Assembly (NCBI RefSeq): GCF_039536325.1
Contig: NZ_BAAAYO010000008.1
Coordinates: 372,001 to 436,000 of the forward strand
Direction of reading: 5' to 3'
Length of the DNA: 64,000 nucleotides
Origin: Paenibacillus_AB hodogayensis
GTDB lineage: Bacteria; Bacillota; Bacilli; Paenibacillales; NBRC-103111
Shown here piece by piece: positions 52,952 to 62,497 of the stretch. The notes under the pieces were generated by a model that was given only the letters and a program-made list of their open reading frames with translations, was not told the DNA's origin and ran no database searches. Positions within the stretch are counted from its first letter, which is position 1, and each line of letters starts with the position of its first letter. The position numbers and the translations under genes are program-made.

Positions 52952-54538
52952 CTACTTGAATTCGGATTTATTTTGTTGATACCATGAATGGACGAGCTGC
53001 TCGACGATATCGCCGCCCAAACGCTTCCATTCTTTGCGTATGTCCTCCATGCCTGACGCAGCCGTCATGGAAGCACCGCCCATTACCACCTTGGCTTCAA
53101 TCTGTTGGGCAATCGGACCGAAAGTGGCTATCAGTTGACTTACCTCGGTAAAGCTGGGACTATAGGGGATATCCCGGCGGTATTTATTTTTGAGGGCAAC
53201 GGTCAGCGATTTGGCCTTTTCTTTCGCATATTCCTGCGACAACGCATCGGGGGCGGCCATGACCGAAAACCACTCCGGCTTCTGCTCGTATTGATGTACG
53301 ACTGCGTACTCCTTGGCATACAGGACTTGTTTCCTGAAAAGCGCTGCATCCAGCGTTTGGGGTATGCCGTTGACAGGTTTGAAATGGACGTTCTCTTCGC
53401 CGTATCGGATCGGCTGCCAGCCCTTATCGAGCATCCAGTCCAGAAATTGAATAGCCGCTTCGATTTTATCCTCTTTCATTTTGTTGTTAAACGCTACGAA
53501 AATGCTGGGGGGCGCTTCTTGAAACAACCCATTCTTCCCGAATTTGGAGGCGACCGGCTCCAAAGCCGTCATTCTGGCTTCCGGAACATTTTTCTTTAAA
53601 TCGTTGAAAACCGCTTCCATGTTCCATGAGCCCAAAAAAATGCCGGACTTTCCTGTAGTCCAAAATTGAGTGGATCTTTGGAAATTTTTGTCCGTAATAT
53701 ATTCCTTGTCGATCAACCCTTCGTCAAACAAACGCTTTTGGAACGCCAAACTTTCCGCAAAACGGTCGCTCACCCGTCCAAATTCCAGCTTGTCCCCCTC
53801 TACATACCATTGGTTTTCATTCGTCATAAATAACGAGCGCATAATGGATACCCCGTTGACATTAAAAGAAATAGGCACCGTATCGGCCTTGCCGTTGCCG
53901 TCCGGATCGCCCTCCTTGAATTTGCGGGCAACCTCCAGCAGCTCCTCCACCGTGGTCGGTGTCTTCAGTCCCAGCTTATCCAACCAGTCCTGTCTGATCC
54001 ACATCCCGTGATTAGCAACGCTCTCGATTCCGCGAATGGTAGTGAGCGCATACATTTTGCCGTTCATCGTCAGGTACGATTTCAGTTCCGGATGAGCCTT
54101 CAAGTAATTTTTGAAGGTGGTGCTGTACTTGTCGATATAGGCGTCAATAGGCTGAACGGCACCCTGATTGGCCAGCTGGGCGATATAGTTCCGGTCGTAT
54201 TCCCAGATCAGGTCGGGCGCGCTGCCGGAAGCAATCAGAGTATTCAGTTTGGTCTGCGCTTCGTTCCGGGGCACCGGCACCCATCTGACGGCAGCCGGCG
54301 CCTGCTCGTTGATCCACTTGGTCCAGCGGTTGTTCTCATAATTCCCTTCCTCGGCCGAAACTTCGCCGCGGTCAAATATAGAAATGCTGATTTCCTTCTT
54401 CGATCCTGCCGTCGTCATAGGCGTCGGATCGGAGGTACGCAGCACATTGCCGGAGCCGCAAGCGGCCAATACCGACATGGATAGGTACGCAGCGGCAAGC
54501 GATGCGGCAACCTTTCCCCACTTTGACAATCGAATCAT
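52952..54538 (-). CDS. LipO/YtcQ-type sugar-binding lipoprotein
   Basis: This 528-residue lipoprotein has a lipobox (LAACG) and the long body of the LplA/YtcQ family: KLNTLIASGSAPDLIWEYDR, MYALTTIRGIES, MWIRQDWLDKLGLKTPTTVEE and a C-terminal RKEWKRLGGDIVEQLV. It delivers oligosaccharide to the permeases encoded just upstream (54597-56479). No ATPase gene is present; such importers in Bacillota commonly share the MsmX-type ATPase. Confidence 0.92.
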   Translation of the reverse strand: MIRLSKWGKVAASLAAAYLSMSVLAACGSGNVLRTSDPTPMTTAGSKKEISISIFDRGEVSAEEGNYENNRWTKWINEQAPAAVRWVPVPRNEAQTKLNTLIASGSAPDLIWEYDRNYIAQLANQGAVQPIDAYIDKYSTTFKNYLKAHPELKSYLTMNGKMYALTTIRGIESVANHGMWIRQDWLDKLGLKTPTTVEELLEVARKFKEGDPDGNGKADTVPISFNVNGVSIMRSLFMTNENQWYVEGDKLEFGRVSDRFAESLAFQKRLFDEGLIDKEYITDKNFQRSTQFWTTGKSGIFLGSWNMEAVFNDLKKNVPEARMTALEPVASKFGKNGLFQEAPPSIFVAFNNKMKEDKIEAAIQFLDWMLDKGWQPIRYGEENVHFKPVNGIPQTLDAALFRKQVLYAKEYAVVHQYEQKPEWFSVMAAPDALSQEYAKEKAKSLTVALKNKYRRDIPYSPSFTEVSQLIATFGPIAQQIEAKVVMGGASMTAASGMEDIRKEWKRLGGDIVEQLVHSWYQQNKSEFK

Positions 54539-54596
54539 CCCCCTGTGGTCATCGTTCTTCCTCTAATCAAGGGACTGACGGACCGGCCCCGCGATA

Positions 54597-55493
54597 TCAA
54601 CCCTTTACCGAACCGATCAAGACCCCTTTGACGAAATGCTTTTGCAAAAAAGGATATACGCACAAAATCGGCGTAATCGCGATCACGACCGCAGCCGCCT
54701 TGATGCTCTCCGGAGTCAGCAGCACTGACGACGCGCCTTCGCTCCCTCCCCCGCTGTTCAGCAGACTTTGGTCCACCTGCTTGATCATCAGGTACAGCTT
54801 CAGCATCAAGGTTTGCCGATTGGAGCCGGTTATGTACAACATGACATTGAAATAGGAATTCCACCAGCCGACGGCATAAAACAAAGACAGTGCCGTAATG
54901 ATCGGCTTGCACAGAGGCGTGATGATGAACAGCAAAATCCGCCAGTTGCCCGCCCCGTCTATAGAAGCGGACTCCTCGATTTCATCCGGAAGCCCCTCCA
55001 TGAAGCTCTTCATCACAAACATGTTATACGTGCCGATCAGCCCCGGCAGCCAGAGCGCCATATAAGTGTCCATCAGTCCCAACGCTTTGATCCATATAAA
55101 ATTCGGAATTAGGCCGGAGACGAAAATCATCGTGAAGGTAATGAACATCAGCAGCGGCCCCCGCCCGTACAGCCTTTTGCGGGACAACGGATACGCGGCC
55201 AGAATGGTCATGATCATATTCAGCACGGTGCCGACCGCCGTCACCGCCACCGTATTGAACATGGCCCGGAAAAGCTGGCCGTCCTCGAACAGCCGCTTGT
55301 ACGCTTCGGCATTGAATTCCACCGGCCAAAGGAACACCTCGCCGGAGGCAATGGCTCGGCTGCTGCTGAAGGAAGCCGCGATCTCATACCAGAAGGGGTA
55401 CAGAGTGATCATGGACAGCAAGCCCAAAAACACATAATTCAACGCACTGGCGGAGAGCGCCCATACGGATACCCGCCGTGATACGGGCCTCAT
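54597..55493 (-). CDS. Sugar ABC permease, LplC/YtcP type
   Basis: This 298-residue membrane protein has six helices. It opens with RRVSVWALSASALNYVF, and the EAA loop is EGLPDEIEESASIDGAGNWR. The ATG at 55493 is 2 bases after the stop of the other permease, with a GGGGG site inside that gene, so the pair is tightly coupled. It works with the LplB-type permease and the solute-binding lipoprotein. Confidence 0.9.
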   Translation of the reverse strand: MRPVSRRVSVWALSASALNYVFLGLLSMITLYPFWYEIAASFSSSRAIASGEVFLWPVEFNAEAYKRLFEDGQLFRAMFNTVAVTAVGTVLNMIMTILAAYPLSRKRLYGRGPLLMFITFTMIFVSGLIPNFIWIKALGLMDTYMALWLPGLIGTYNMFVMKSFMEGLPDEIEESASIDGAGNWRILLFIITPLCKPIITALSLFYAVGWWNSYFNVMLYITGSNRQTLMLKLYLMIKQVDQSLLNSGGGSEGASSVLLTPESIKAAAVVIAITPILCVYPFLQKHFVKGVLIGSVKG

Positions 55494-55495
55494 TC

Positions 55496-56479
55496 TCACC
55501 AAAGCCCCCTTTCGCCAAGCAGGCGAACGATCCAGTTGACCCCCAAGACCAGAACCAGACCGACCAGAGACTGAAACAGACCTAGCGCCGTCGTGTAGCT
55601 GTAATTCATGTTTTGCAAGCCGATACGGTATACGTATGTGCTGATGACATCGGCTACATCGAGCACGGAATCGTTTTGCAGTGCCAGCGTCTGCTCCAGG
55701 CCTACGTCCATCATGCTGCCCATCCTCAGAATAAGCAGGATGGCGATCGTGCTGCGAATGCCCGGCATCGTAATATGCCATATCTGCCTCATTTTCCCCG
55801 CTCCGTCCATCTTGGCCGCCTCATAGAGCTGAGAATCGATCGACGACATCGCGGCGAGGTAAAGAATGGTGCCCCATCCGGCTTCCCTCCAAATAGAAGA
55901 AACGGTGTACGCTACCGGCCACCAGCCGGAATGTGCCATGAAATAAATCGGCTCCAGACCGAATACATGCTTCAGGAGCAAATTGACCGCGCCGGAGCTC
56001 GGGGACAGCAAGGCGATCAGAATCCCGCCCAATACGACCCACGATATAAAATGAGGAATATAAAGAAGATTCTGCACCAGCCGCTTGTACCCCTCCGCCC
56101 GGACCTCGTTCAACAGAAGCGCCAATACAACCGGCACCGGAAAGCCGAATACGAGACTATACAGATTCAGCAAAAGCGTGTTGCCGAGCACTCGCCAAAA
56201 ATCCGCGCTTTCCAGCAGCATCCGGAAATGCTTCAGCCCCACCCATTCGCTTGCCCATATGCCGGCCGCGAAACGGTAGTTTTTGAAGGCGATAACCTCC
56301 CCGAGCATCGGGGCATATTTGAACAGCAGGTAAAACAAAACAACAGGTATTAGCATAACGTACAAAGACTTGTCCCGCTTTATTCGCCTCCACAGGCTTC
56401 CGCGAGGCCTGGAGACAGTCGGGACCGATTGCAAAAATGCTCCCTTGGGGGCCGGCCGGTTGTTGCCTATGCCTCTCAT
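55496..56479 (-). CDS. Sugar ABC permease, LplB/YtcP type
   Basis: This permease of about 327 residues has the LplB layout: a cytoplasmic basic start, a first helix (LYVMLIPVVLFYLLFKYAPM), the long external loop, and the EAA loop with YEAAKMDGAGKMRQIWHITMPGI. The ATG at 56479 has a Shine-Dalgarno-like GGGAAAGG close upstream. A GTG 8 codons earlier (56503) is also possible. It is the first gene of the transporter set and lies downstream of the Cache/AraC regulator. Confidence 0.9.
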   Translation of the reverse strand: MRGIGNNRPAPKGAFLQSVPTVSRPRGSLWRRIKRDKSLYVMLIPVVLFYLLFKYAPMLGEVIAFKNYRFAAGIWASEWVGLKHFRMLLESADFWRVLGNTLLLNLYSLVFGFPVPVVLALLLNEVRAEGYKRLVQNLLYIPHFISWVVLGGILIALLSPSSGAVNLLLKHVFGLEPIYFMAHSGWWPVAYTVSSIWREAGWGTILYLAAMSSIDSQLYEAAKMDGAGKMRQIWHITMPGIRSTIAILLILRMGSMMDVGLEQTLALQNDSVLDVADVISTYVYRIGLQNMNYSYTTALGLFQSLVGLVLVLGVNWIVRLLGERGLW

Positions 56480-56640
56480 CCTTTCCCGATATTGCAAGCG
56501 CACGCTTGATAACTGAATGGTAACGGACGCGAACCCGATTGCCTACAGTCTCCTTCTGGCATAGGACACTTTTCTTGGTTTCCCTGCCTCACTTTTTTTG
56601 CAGTATGGTGATTTTTTTGTGAAATGAAGGATTTCATCGC

Positions 56641-56672
56641 AAAAAAGAGGCTTCTCCACGCGGAAGAAGCCT
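56641..56672 (-). terminator. Terminator of the Cache/AraC regulator gene
   Basis: An 8-bp stem with a near-matching extension (56648-56655 with 56665-56672) is followed on the minus strand by TTTTTT. It lies 26 bases after the regulator stop, so the regulator and the transporter operon are separate units. Confidence 0.82.
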
Positions 56673-56697
56673 AGCTTTCTCCTGATCTAAGCCTGAG

Positions 56698-59028
56698 CTA
56701 GTTGACCGATTCGCGTTCGCGGCCGGACTCGGCATTGTCCCGATATTCCGTAGGCGTAAGTCCGGTATACTTTTTGAAGGTCCGCGTAAAGCTGCGGCTG
56801 TACGTATAGCCGATCGAATCGGATATATCGTTAATCTTGATCGTTTTGTCCTTCAGCAGCTCTTTGGCGGCTTCAATCCGAATCTTGATCAGATAGTCGA
56901 TAAAGTTATCTTCCACCTGTTCCTTGAAGAGCTTGCTGATATAAGTCGGATGCAGATCGAACTCTTCAGCCAGACGGTCCAGGGAAAGCCCACTGTCCCG
57001 GTAGTTTTCCTCAATGTACTGAAGGATTTTGCCGATATTATCGTTCTTCCCCCGTTGGCTACGCTTCAGCTCGATTCGCCCGGCCAAACCACTCAGCACG
57101 GAATCGACTATTCGCTCCATTTCCTTCCAGCTTTCACAGCCGTTGATTCGTTCGTGCAGATTTCCGATTTCGATGAAGGACTGCTCCGTATCGATCCCGA
57201 TGGATTCCATCATTTGGGTAGAGCGCATAACCAGCTCAAAGGAGAACTGGCGGATCAATTCGGGGGCCATGTTGCTCTTCACCGTCTCCTCGAACGTTTC
57301 GCGCAGCTGCTCGATCCTTTTCCCGATATCCCCTTGCTTGAGCGAATCGACAATTCGGTCTATCCTCTGTACGATGCGATAATAATCCTGATTGTCGGGA
57401 GGCTGGACATCCAGTATGGAAATGACGGCATGATGACCCGTGATCATCCGGTATTGAAGCGCCTGCTGCGATTCGGCATACGAAACCGGAATATCCTTCA
57501 GTTCTCGGCAGCCGCGTCCAAGACCGGCAATAACGGTCAAGCCGAATTGTTTAACCATCACATCGAGAACTTGTTCCAGCAAAGCCGTCGCGCGAAAGTG
57601 ATTCTGCTCCTCGTCTCCCGCCGCGAAACTGAACACGATCACGACGCGGCCTCCTCCCAAGTCAATTGCCGCCCCCATGTTCTCCTGGTTGATCACTTCC
57701 TCCGCCACGTTGCACAGCGCATACGTGTACAGCGTCCGGTCCTCCGGACGGATACCGCCCTCCTTGCCGATCTCCGCCGTGCAAACCACATACCTTTCCG
57801 GATGCAGACGTACTCCCGAAAAGTCCAGATGCGGCGCAGCCAGAACATAATCGGTCCTGTAACCGCCGAGGATGTCCATAACAATGCGCCATTTCAACAT
57901 TGGTTTGGAGTCGCGAACTTGTTTCTCCAAGTTCTCACGTTCTACGAACATTTGATCGAATATACGCTCAAGATACGAAACTCCTTGCGCCTCCAGCGCC
58001 GGTGCATGATCCCCATGCGGTGGAGTCGGCTTGTAAGCGCGGGAAAGCTTGCCGATCATCCGGTCAATAGGGGTAAACGTACGTTTGTTAATAAAGAAAA
58101 TGACAACAAACGCTAACACGAACATGACTGCCGCAAAAATCGCGAGCAAGTTCCGCGTAACCGTCAGCGGCCTGTACATATGGCTCTTCGGGACGATATT
58201 GACGATTTTCCAGCCCGTGTAAGCCGAAAGCTTATAGGATACGGTCTGCTTGACACCATCAATATCGGAGCTGAAGAAGCCGCTGTCCTTGCCTGCCAGC
58301 ACTTGTTGAATATAGGGAAGCTCCGTCAGCTTGCCGTAAAGCTTGCTATTGTCGTCATGGGCGATCACTTCCCCGTTTGTATCGAGAATAAAGGTATGGC
58401 CTTTGAATTCCTCATCGTAAATATCATGAATCATGCGGTACAGCACATCCACATCGATATTGGCCGCCACCAAACCTTTTCTGTAGCCGGGAGCGCTTAA
58501 GGCAGGATAGGAGCGAAGCAGGGTGACCACATCCCGGTTGACATAACCGTCCCATATCCGATGGGTCGACAGCCATTGAAAATAATCCGGCATATTCAGA
58601 TATTGGGCGATCCAACTATTTTCGGAACGGCTCTTGTTCGTAAACACTTTATCCGTATAAATGTCTCCGCTTACATCCGAGTATACAAATACGGACGAGA
58701 ATTGGACGTTGTTATTGAGAAACTGGGTCAGCTTGTTGTTAATGGCAAAAAAATTGGCATACTTCTGAGCATCGTCCTTGTAACTATCATTCATGAAGTA
58801 AACGAATTCCAGCTCGTTCGTTAATTGCAGCAAATTAGTTTCCGTTTGCCGGAAGGACGTCTCGATCTTCTGATCGATCTGTTTCAGCAGAGCCATATTG
58901 GTATTGTTCAATTGCTGTTCAAGTCTGCCAACGGTCCCCATATAAGAAAAAAGGAATGTCAAGGATATAACAAGCAGAAGAACCCCGCCGTAAAGGAGCA
59001 TGATCCTTCCCGTGATGCCAAATTTCAT
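56698..59028 (-). CDS. Cache-sensor AraC-type transcription regulator
   Basis: This 776-residue membrane regulator has one N-terminal helix (about 8-32), an extracellular dCache-like sensor domain, a second helix near residue 300 (LLAIFAAVMFVLAFVVIFFI), a HAMP-like linker, a middle GGDEF-like-fold region without a clear signature, and a C-terminal AraC HTH (about 670-770). The HTH has LDRLAEEFDLHPTYISKLFK and the family end SRSFTRTFKKYTGLTPTEYRD. Such one-component regulators in Paenibacillus sense sugars outside the cell and switch on nearby uptake and hydrolase genes. The ATG at 59028 has GGGGGG just upstream; an in-frame ATG at 59175 lacks a site. The target operon is inferred from position. 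Confidence 0.88.
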   Translation of the reverse strand: MKFGITGRIMLLYGGVLLLVISLTFLFSYMGTVGRLEQQLNNTNMALLKQIDQKIETSFRQTETNLLQLTNELEFVYFMNDSYKDDAQKYANFFAINNKLTQFLNNNVQFSSVFVYSDVSGDIYTDKVFTNKSRSENSWIAQYLNMPDYFQWLSTHRIWDGYVNRDVVTLLRSYPALSAPGYRKGLVAANIDVDVLYRMIHDIYDEEFKGHTFILDTNGEVIAHDDNSKLYGKLTELPYIQQVLAGKDSGFFSSDIDGVKQTVSYKLSAYTGWKIVNIVPKSHMYRPLTVTRNLLAIFAAVMFVLAFVVIFFINKRTFTPIDRMIGKLSRAYKPTPPHGDHAPALEAQGVSYLERIFDQMFVERENLEKQVRDSKPMLKWRIVMDILGGYRTDYVLAAPHLDFSGVRLHPERYVVCTAEIGKEGGIRPEDRTLYTYALCNVAEEVINQENMGAAIDLGGGRVVIVFSFAAGDEEQNHFRATALLEQVLDVMVKQFGLTVIAGLGRGCRELKDIPVSYAESQQALQYRMITGHHAVISILDVQPPDNQDYYRIVQRIDRIVDSLKQGDIGKRIEQLRETFEETVKSNMAPELIRQFSFELVMRSTQMMESIGIDTEQSFIEIGNLHERINGCESWKEMERIVDSVLSGLAGRIELKRSQRGKNDNIGKILQYIEENYRDSGLSLDRLAEEFDLHPTYISKLFKEQVEDNFIDYLIKIRIEAAKELLKDKTIKINDISDSIGYTYSRSFTRTFKKYTGLTPTEYRDNAESGRERESVN

Positions 59029-59333
59029 AATTAGCCCCCCCGAGCGTAGCGCGCAGGAAGGCCGGCTATCGCGAGCTTGGCCTCCCCCCTGTTTGACCAT
59101 CACAATGAATGTAACTGCTTCCAATAATAGAGAAGATAGAGTTGTATTGCAACGATAATCCGCGTTCGGTTTCAACTCTTGTTCGCGCTTCTGACGGATC
59201 GACTGATTCCCCTACATAGGCCCAATGCCGCAAGCCCCGGTCCGCAATCGGCCAGGGCTTCATTAGGTTTATTCGATCATGCGGATCCGGATCGAATTGT
59301 CAGGAAGAGCTTAGTACGCAGCCCTTAGCGCTG
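59029..59333. other. Intergenic region with a weak hairpin
   Basis: This 305-base region lies between the lipoprotein gene and the regulator gene, both on the minus strand. It should contain the regulator promoter close to 59029-59100. A 9-bp stem with one wobble near 59233-59264 could be a weak terminator for the lipoprotein gene; no T tract follows. No coding frame is evident. Confidence 0.4.
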
Positions 59334-59792
59334 CTACTCTTGTTTCCAATCGGTAATGACCGGTTTATCCGTATACCGGATCGTATACTGTACGGCGGAA
59401 TACATGCCCATTTCATAGGTTTCTCTAATGACAATATGATCTTTGTCGAATTCCACCTTCACTTTCCCGCCATCCTGCTCGCCGCCAAGCACGACGAATA
59501 TATATCCCGCGTCCCCATCCGGCACTTTCCACACATTCCCCGTTTTGTCGTAGAGCGAGTCGAAAATCTTCCGGCTCAACTCGGGCGAGAAATACGTTTC
59601 GTACTTTTTCACAATTTGGTCCCTCGAGGTCGTTTCCAGCGGTATAGTTTTCACGTATTGATGAACTTCTTTTAAAAAGGCGAAGACTTTCTTCTCGTCC
59701 CACGTTGTTAAATCGATTTCCGTGCGGTTCTGCCCACAGCCTGTCAGAAAGGTAACCAAAACCAATACGACAGCCATCAAGCGCTTGTTCAC
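59334..59792 (-). CDS. Small lipoprotein of unknown function
   Basis: This 152-residue protein has a lipobox near residue 19 (LTGCG). The mature part is a helix (KKVFAFLKEVHQYVKTIP) followed by a strand-rich domain (AGYIFVVLGGEQDGGKVKVEF). I do not recognise the family. It stands alone on the minus strand, divergent from the DNA ligase gene. Confidence 0.75.
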   Translation of the reverse strand: MNKRLMAVVLVLVTFLTGCGQNRTEIDLTTWDEKKVFAFLKEVHQYVKTIPLETTSRDQIVKKYETYFSPELSRKIFDSLYDKTGNVWKVPDGDAGYIFVVLGGEQDGGKVKVEFDKDHIVIRETYEMGMYSAVQYTIRYTDKPVITDWKQE

Positions 59793-59925
59793 ATCCCATG
59801 CCTCCCTTGTTTACTTGAATTCGAGATGTTTCATTGTTTACTTCCAGTATAAAGGACTCGCGTTCGCTTTGGAAAAAAAGCGCATCCTATTCATAAGGCG
59901 ATTAAAAATTGGACAGAGTGTAACC

Positions 59926-60864
59926 ATGAACCCTATTATTCCTTTTGAACCCGTCCTGTCCGAAAGCGTCCCTCTGGACAGCCGTTGGCTGTTTCAGGTG
60001 AAATGGGACGGCGTCCGCATCCTGACGTATCGGGATGGAACGTCGACCCGGTTGTTCAACCGCAAAAAGCATGAGCGGACGCATCAATTCCCTGAGTTGC
60101 TGAACCCGGCATGGGTAGCCGCAGATTCGTTTATTTTGGACGGCGAAGTGATCGCTCTTGCCGCAGATGGAAAACCTTCTTTCCACGAGGTAATGCGGCG
60201 TGACGGCATTCGCCGACTGGAGCGGGTGCCTCAAGCCCGTCGGCAGGTTGCCATTTCTTATATGATTTTTGATATCCTTTATCTGAACGGACAATGGCTG
60301 ACGGAATGCCCTTTGGAGGAAAGGCAGCGGCACTTGGCTGAGATCGTCACTCCAAACCGTCATGCGCAGCTGGTCGAATCGCATACGGATGGGGCAGCGT
60401 TATTTAAAGCCATTCAACAACAAGGAATGGAGGGCATCGTCGCCAAGGATGGTTCCAGCGCTTATGCCATCGAAGGCAAAGATAAACGCTGGGTCAAGAT
60501 CAAAAATTACGGCGATATCGTGGCGGTAATCGGCGGATTTACCGTTGGGGACGGCGGCGTGGTCAATGCGGTGCTGGCAGGCTTGTACCATAACGGAGGA
60601 CTCCTTTTTATAGGCAAGGTCGGGACAGGAAAGCTCACCGGAAACGACTGGAGGACTCTAACGTCCGTAGTCCGAACGATTGAAACGCCGGTTTGTCCGT
60701 TCGCCCATCGACATCCGGATATGCGCGGCGCCTATTGGGTCAAGCCGGTATTAACCGCCAAAATCCAGTTTACCGAATGGCGGGTTCATGAAGGGAGAAC
60801 GCTGCGCCAGCCCAGCATTCAAGCCTTTGTGAGCGTCCCTCCGGAAAGCTGCGTGTTTGAATAA
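59926..60864 (+). CDS. Stand-alone LigD-type ATP-dependent DNA ligase
   Basis: This 312-residue ligase matches the ligase module of bacterial non-homologous end-joining LigD. The nucleophile motif I is FQVKWDGVR with K26; motif III is LDGEVIAL; motif IV is MEGIVAKDG; motif V is RWVKIKN. An OB-fold domain occupies about 200-312. In many Bacillota the ligase is fused to polymerase or nuclease domains; here it is alone, and no Ku gene is in the window. The ATG at 59926 is the start, although the frame is open upstream to 59722. It ends at a strong hairpin. Confidence 0.9.
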   Translation: MNPIIPFEPVLSESVPLDSRWLFQVKWDGVRILTYRDGTSTRLFNRKKHERTHQFPELLNPAWVAADSFILDGEVIALAADGKPSFHEVMRRDGIRRLERVPQARRQVAISYMIFDILYLNGQWLTECPLEERQRHLAEIVTPNRHAQLVESHTDGAALFKAIQQQGMEGIVAKDGSSAYAIEGKDKRWVKIKNYGDIVAVIGGFTVGDGGVVNAVLAGLYHNGGLLFIGKVGTGKLTGNDWRTLTSVVRTIETPVCPFAHRHPDMRGAYWVKPVLTAKIQFTEWRVHEGRTLRQPSIQAFVSVPPESCVFE

Positions 60865-60892
60865 GCGACGGACATTTGCCAACTAACTAAAA

Positions 60893-60946
60893 AAAGCCTG
60901 CAACAAGCTAACGTCGAATCCGATCGACGTCAGCTTGTTAGGCTTT
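60893..60946 (+). terminator. Rho-independent terminator of the ligase gene
   Basis: A long hairpin (arms 60893-60916 and about 60924-60946) with AAAAAA before and TTTC after lies 28 bases downstream of the ligase stop. Confidence 0.85.
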
Positions 60947-61081
60947 CAACGCGTGCTTGATCGGGATGCCTTTATTTCGCCAGTAGCGAAACCTGCCCCC
61001 ATATCTCGACTTCCCGGAATCTTTTGCCCAATTCATCGCGGTTGCCGTGCTCAGCCATAGATTCGACGGAAACCCGTCAGG

Positions 61082-61855
61082 TCAAGACTGACGGTAAATC
61101 GGCGCTCCCAACGGTGAACCGCCCGCACCCCCATCGACGCTGATTTCCGCCCCCTGGATAAAGGACGAATCGTCGGAGGCCAGGAATAAAGCGGCTTTCG
61201 CTACTTCCTCCGGCTCGCCCAGCCGGTTAAGCGGAATCGAGCGGCCCAGAACGGACTCCAGCTGCGCCATCCCTTCCGCCGTCGTCTGACCCCAGATCGG
61301 CGTTCGCGTCGCGCCCGGCACAACCGTGTTCACGCGGATGCCGCGCGGCGACAATTCGGCCGCGAGCACTTTCGCCATGCTGCTGACTGCCCCCTTGCTG
61401 GCCGAATAGGCGGAGCGTCCGGGACTGCCCGCATTCGCCAGCACCGAACCGACCAGAATGACCGAAGCGCCGGCTCGAAGATGCGGCAGAGCGGCCTGAA
61501 CGGTGAAGAAAGGGCCGGTCACGTTCACCTTGAGCACTTCCTCGAAGATGGCAAGCTCCGTCCCGCCGACCGGCGTGGGAGCGACAATGCCCGCATTGGC
61601 AAAGACGATATCCAAACCGTCAAACGCCTCCACCGCTGCGGCCACCGCTTTATCCGCACTTGCAGGGTCGGTCGCATCCGCTTGAACGGCCAAGCCGTTC
61701 GCGCCCAGCTCCTCCGCCGCCGTCTGTAACGTCGCCGAATTCCGTCCGGTGATGACGACCTTGGCCCCTTCCGCCGCAAACAGCTTAGCCGCGGCAAAAC
61801 CAATGCCGCTGTTTCCCCCTGTAATCAAAGCCACTTTCCCGTCAAGCTTTCCCAT
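61082..61855 (-). CDS. SDR-family oxidoreductase
   Basis: This 257-residue NAD(P)-dependent dehydrogenase has the classical short-chain layout: cofactor loop TGGNSGIGFAAAKLF (about 12-26), NAG strand in FANAGIVAP, and the catalytic Ser, Tyr and Lys in ILVGSVLAN and YSASKGAVSSMAK. The start ATG has AAAGGAGCG upstream. It lies 60 bases downstream of a TetR-type gene on the same strand, with a perfect 16-bp palindrome in between, so it is the probable target of that repressor. The substrate is unknown. Confidence 0.92.
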   Translation of the reverse strand: MGKLDGKVALITGGNSGIGFAAAKLFAAEGAKVVITGRNSATLQTAAEELGANGLAVQADATDPASADKAVAAAVEAFDGLDIVFANAGIVAPTPVGGTELAIFEEVLKVNVTGPFFTVQAALPHLRAGASVILVGSVLANAGSPGRSAYSASKGAVSSMAKVLAAELSPRGIRVNTVVPGATRTPIWGQTTAEGMAQLESVLGRSIPLNRLGEPEEVAKAALFLASDDSSFIQGAEISVDGGAGGSPLGAPIYRQS

Positions 61856-61883
61856 GTAAATCGCTCCTTTTTGTTTAGTTATC

Positions 61884-61899
61884 GAGAACGATCGTTCTC
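61884..61899. promoter_or_regulatory. Palindromic operator, likely TetR site
   Basis: GAGAACGATCGTTCTC is a perfect 16-bp palindrome just upstream of the SDR start. Half-sites of the same pattern recur upstream of the TetR gene, pointing to autoregulation and control of both genes. Confidence 0.65.
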
Positions 61900-61915
61900 A
61901 AAATAGCAAAAAAAT

Positions 61916-62497
61916 TTAACGATGCTTCAAAACGGATAACGTGGTTTCGATAATTTGGTTTAATTTTTCGTTATCGTCCGTTGTTTTGCCCAACACCCGC
62001 AGCCCAGTGAACGCATTGTTCAAGTAAGCCGACAGCATGTCCGCATCAAGCGACGCGTCCAACTCGCCCGAGCGCTGCCCTTCGGTAATGATGCCGCGCA
62101 GTAGCTCTTCGAAGCCGTTCAAGCCTTCCTTGACCCAAGCTTGGAATTCCTCGTCGTGCAGGGCGAGCTCCACCGCGGTGTTGATCATCAGGCAGCCTCT
62201 GGGCGTCCCGTCTTCCCGCTTGATCGTCATCTGCAGCAGCTTGCGGATTGCGTCTTCGGCCGAACCGCTGTTTTTCACGATGCGCGCCGTCCATTGCTGG
62301 ATAATGTCGCCGTATCGCTTCAAGGTCTTCATATACAAGGAATGCTTGTCTCCGAAGGTGTCGTACAGGCTCCTTTTGTGAACGCCCATATGAGAAACCA
62401 GGTCAGCCATCGATGTCTTCTCATAGCCCTGCTCCCAAAACAAGCGCATCGCTTTAAGCAGCACCGCATCCTCGTCGAACTCCTTGGTTCTGGCCAA
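61916..62497 (-). CDS. TetR/AcrR-family regulator
   Basis: This 193-residue repressor has an N-terminal HTH (about 10-55) with KTSMADLVSHMGVHKRSLYDTFGDKHSLY, typical of the family, and a helical ligand domain with RIVKNSGSAEDAIRKLL and an EALNNAFTGL-like dimer region. Its neighbour, an SDR dehydrogenase, lies downstream on the same strand, and palindromic sites lie in front of both. Ligands of this group are often aldehydes or electrophiles, but the ligand is not known here. Confidence 0.92.
   Translation of the reverse strand: MARTKEFDEDAVLLKAMRLFWEQGYEKTSMADLVSHMGVHKRSLYDTFGDKHSLYMKTLKRYGDIIQQWTARIVKNSGSAEDAIRKLLQMTIKREDGTPRGCLMINTAVELALHDEEFQAWVKEGLNGFEELLRGIITEGQRSGELDASLDADMLSAYLNNAFTGLRVLGKTTDDNEKLNQIIETTLSVLKHR

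Noticed and set aside
60972..61058. A 28-codon minus-strand frame after the SDR gene
   Set aside because: It begins at an ATG but has no ribosome site and no recognisable family; too short to support.
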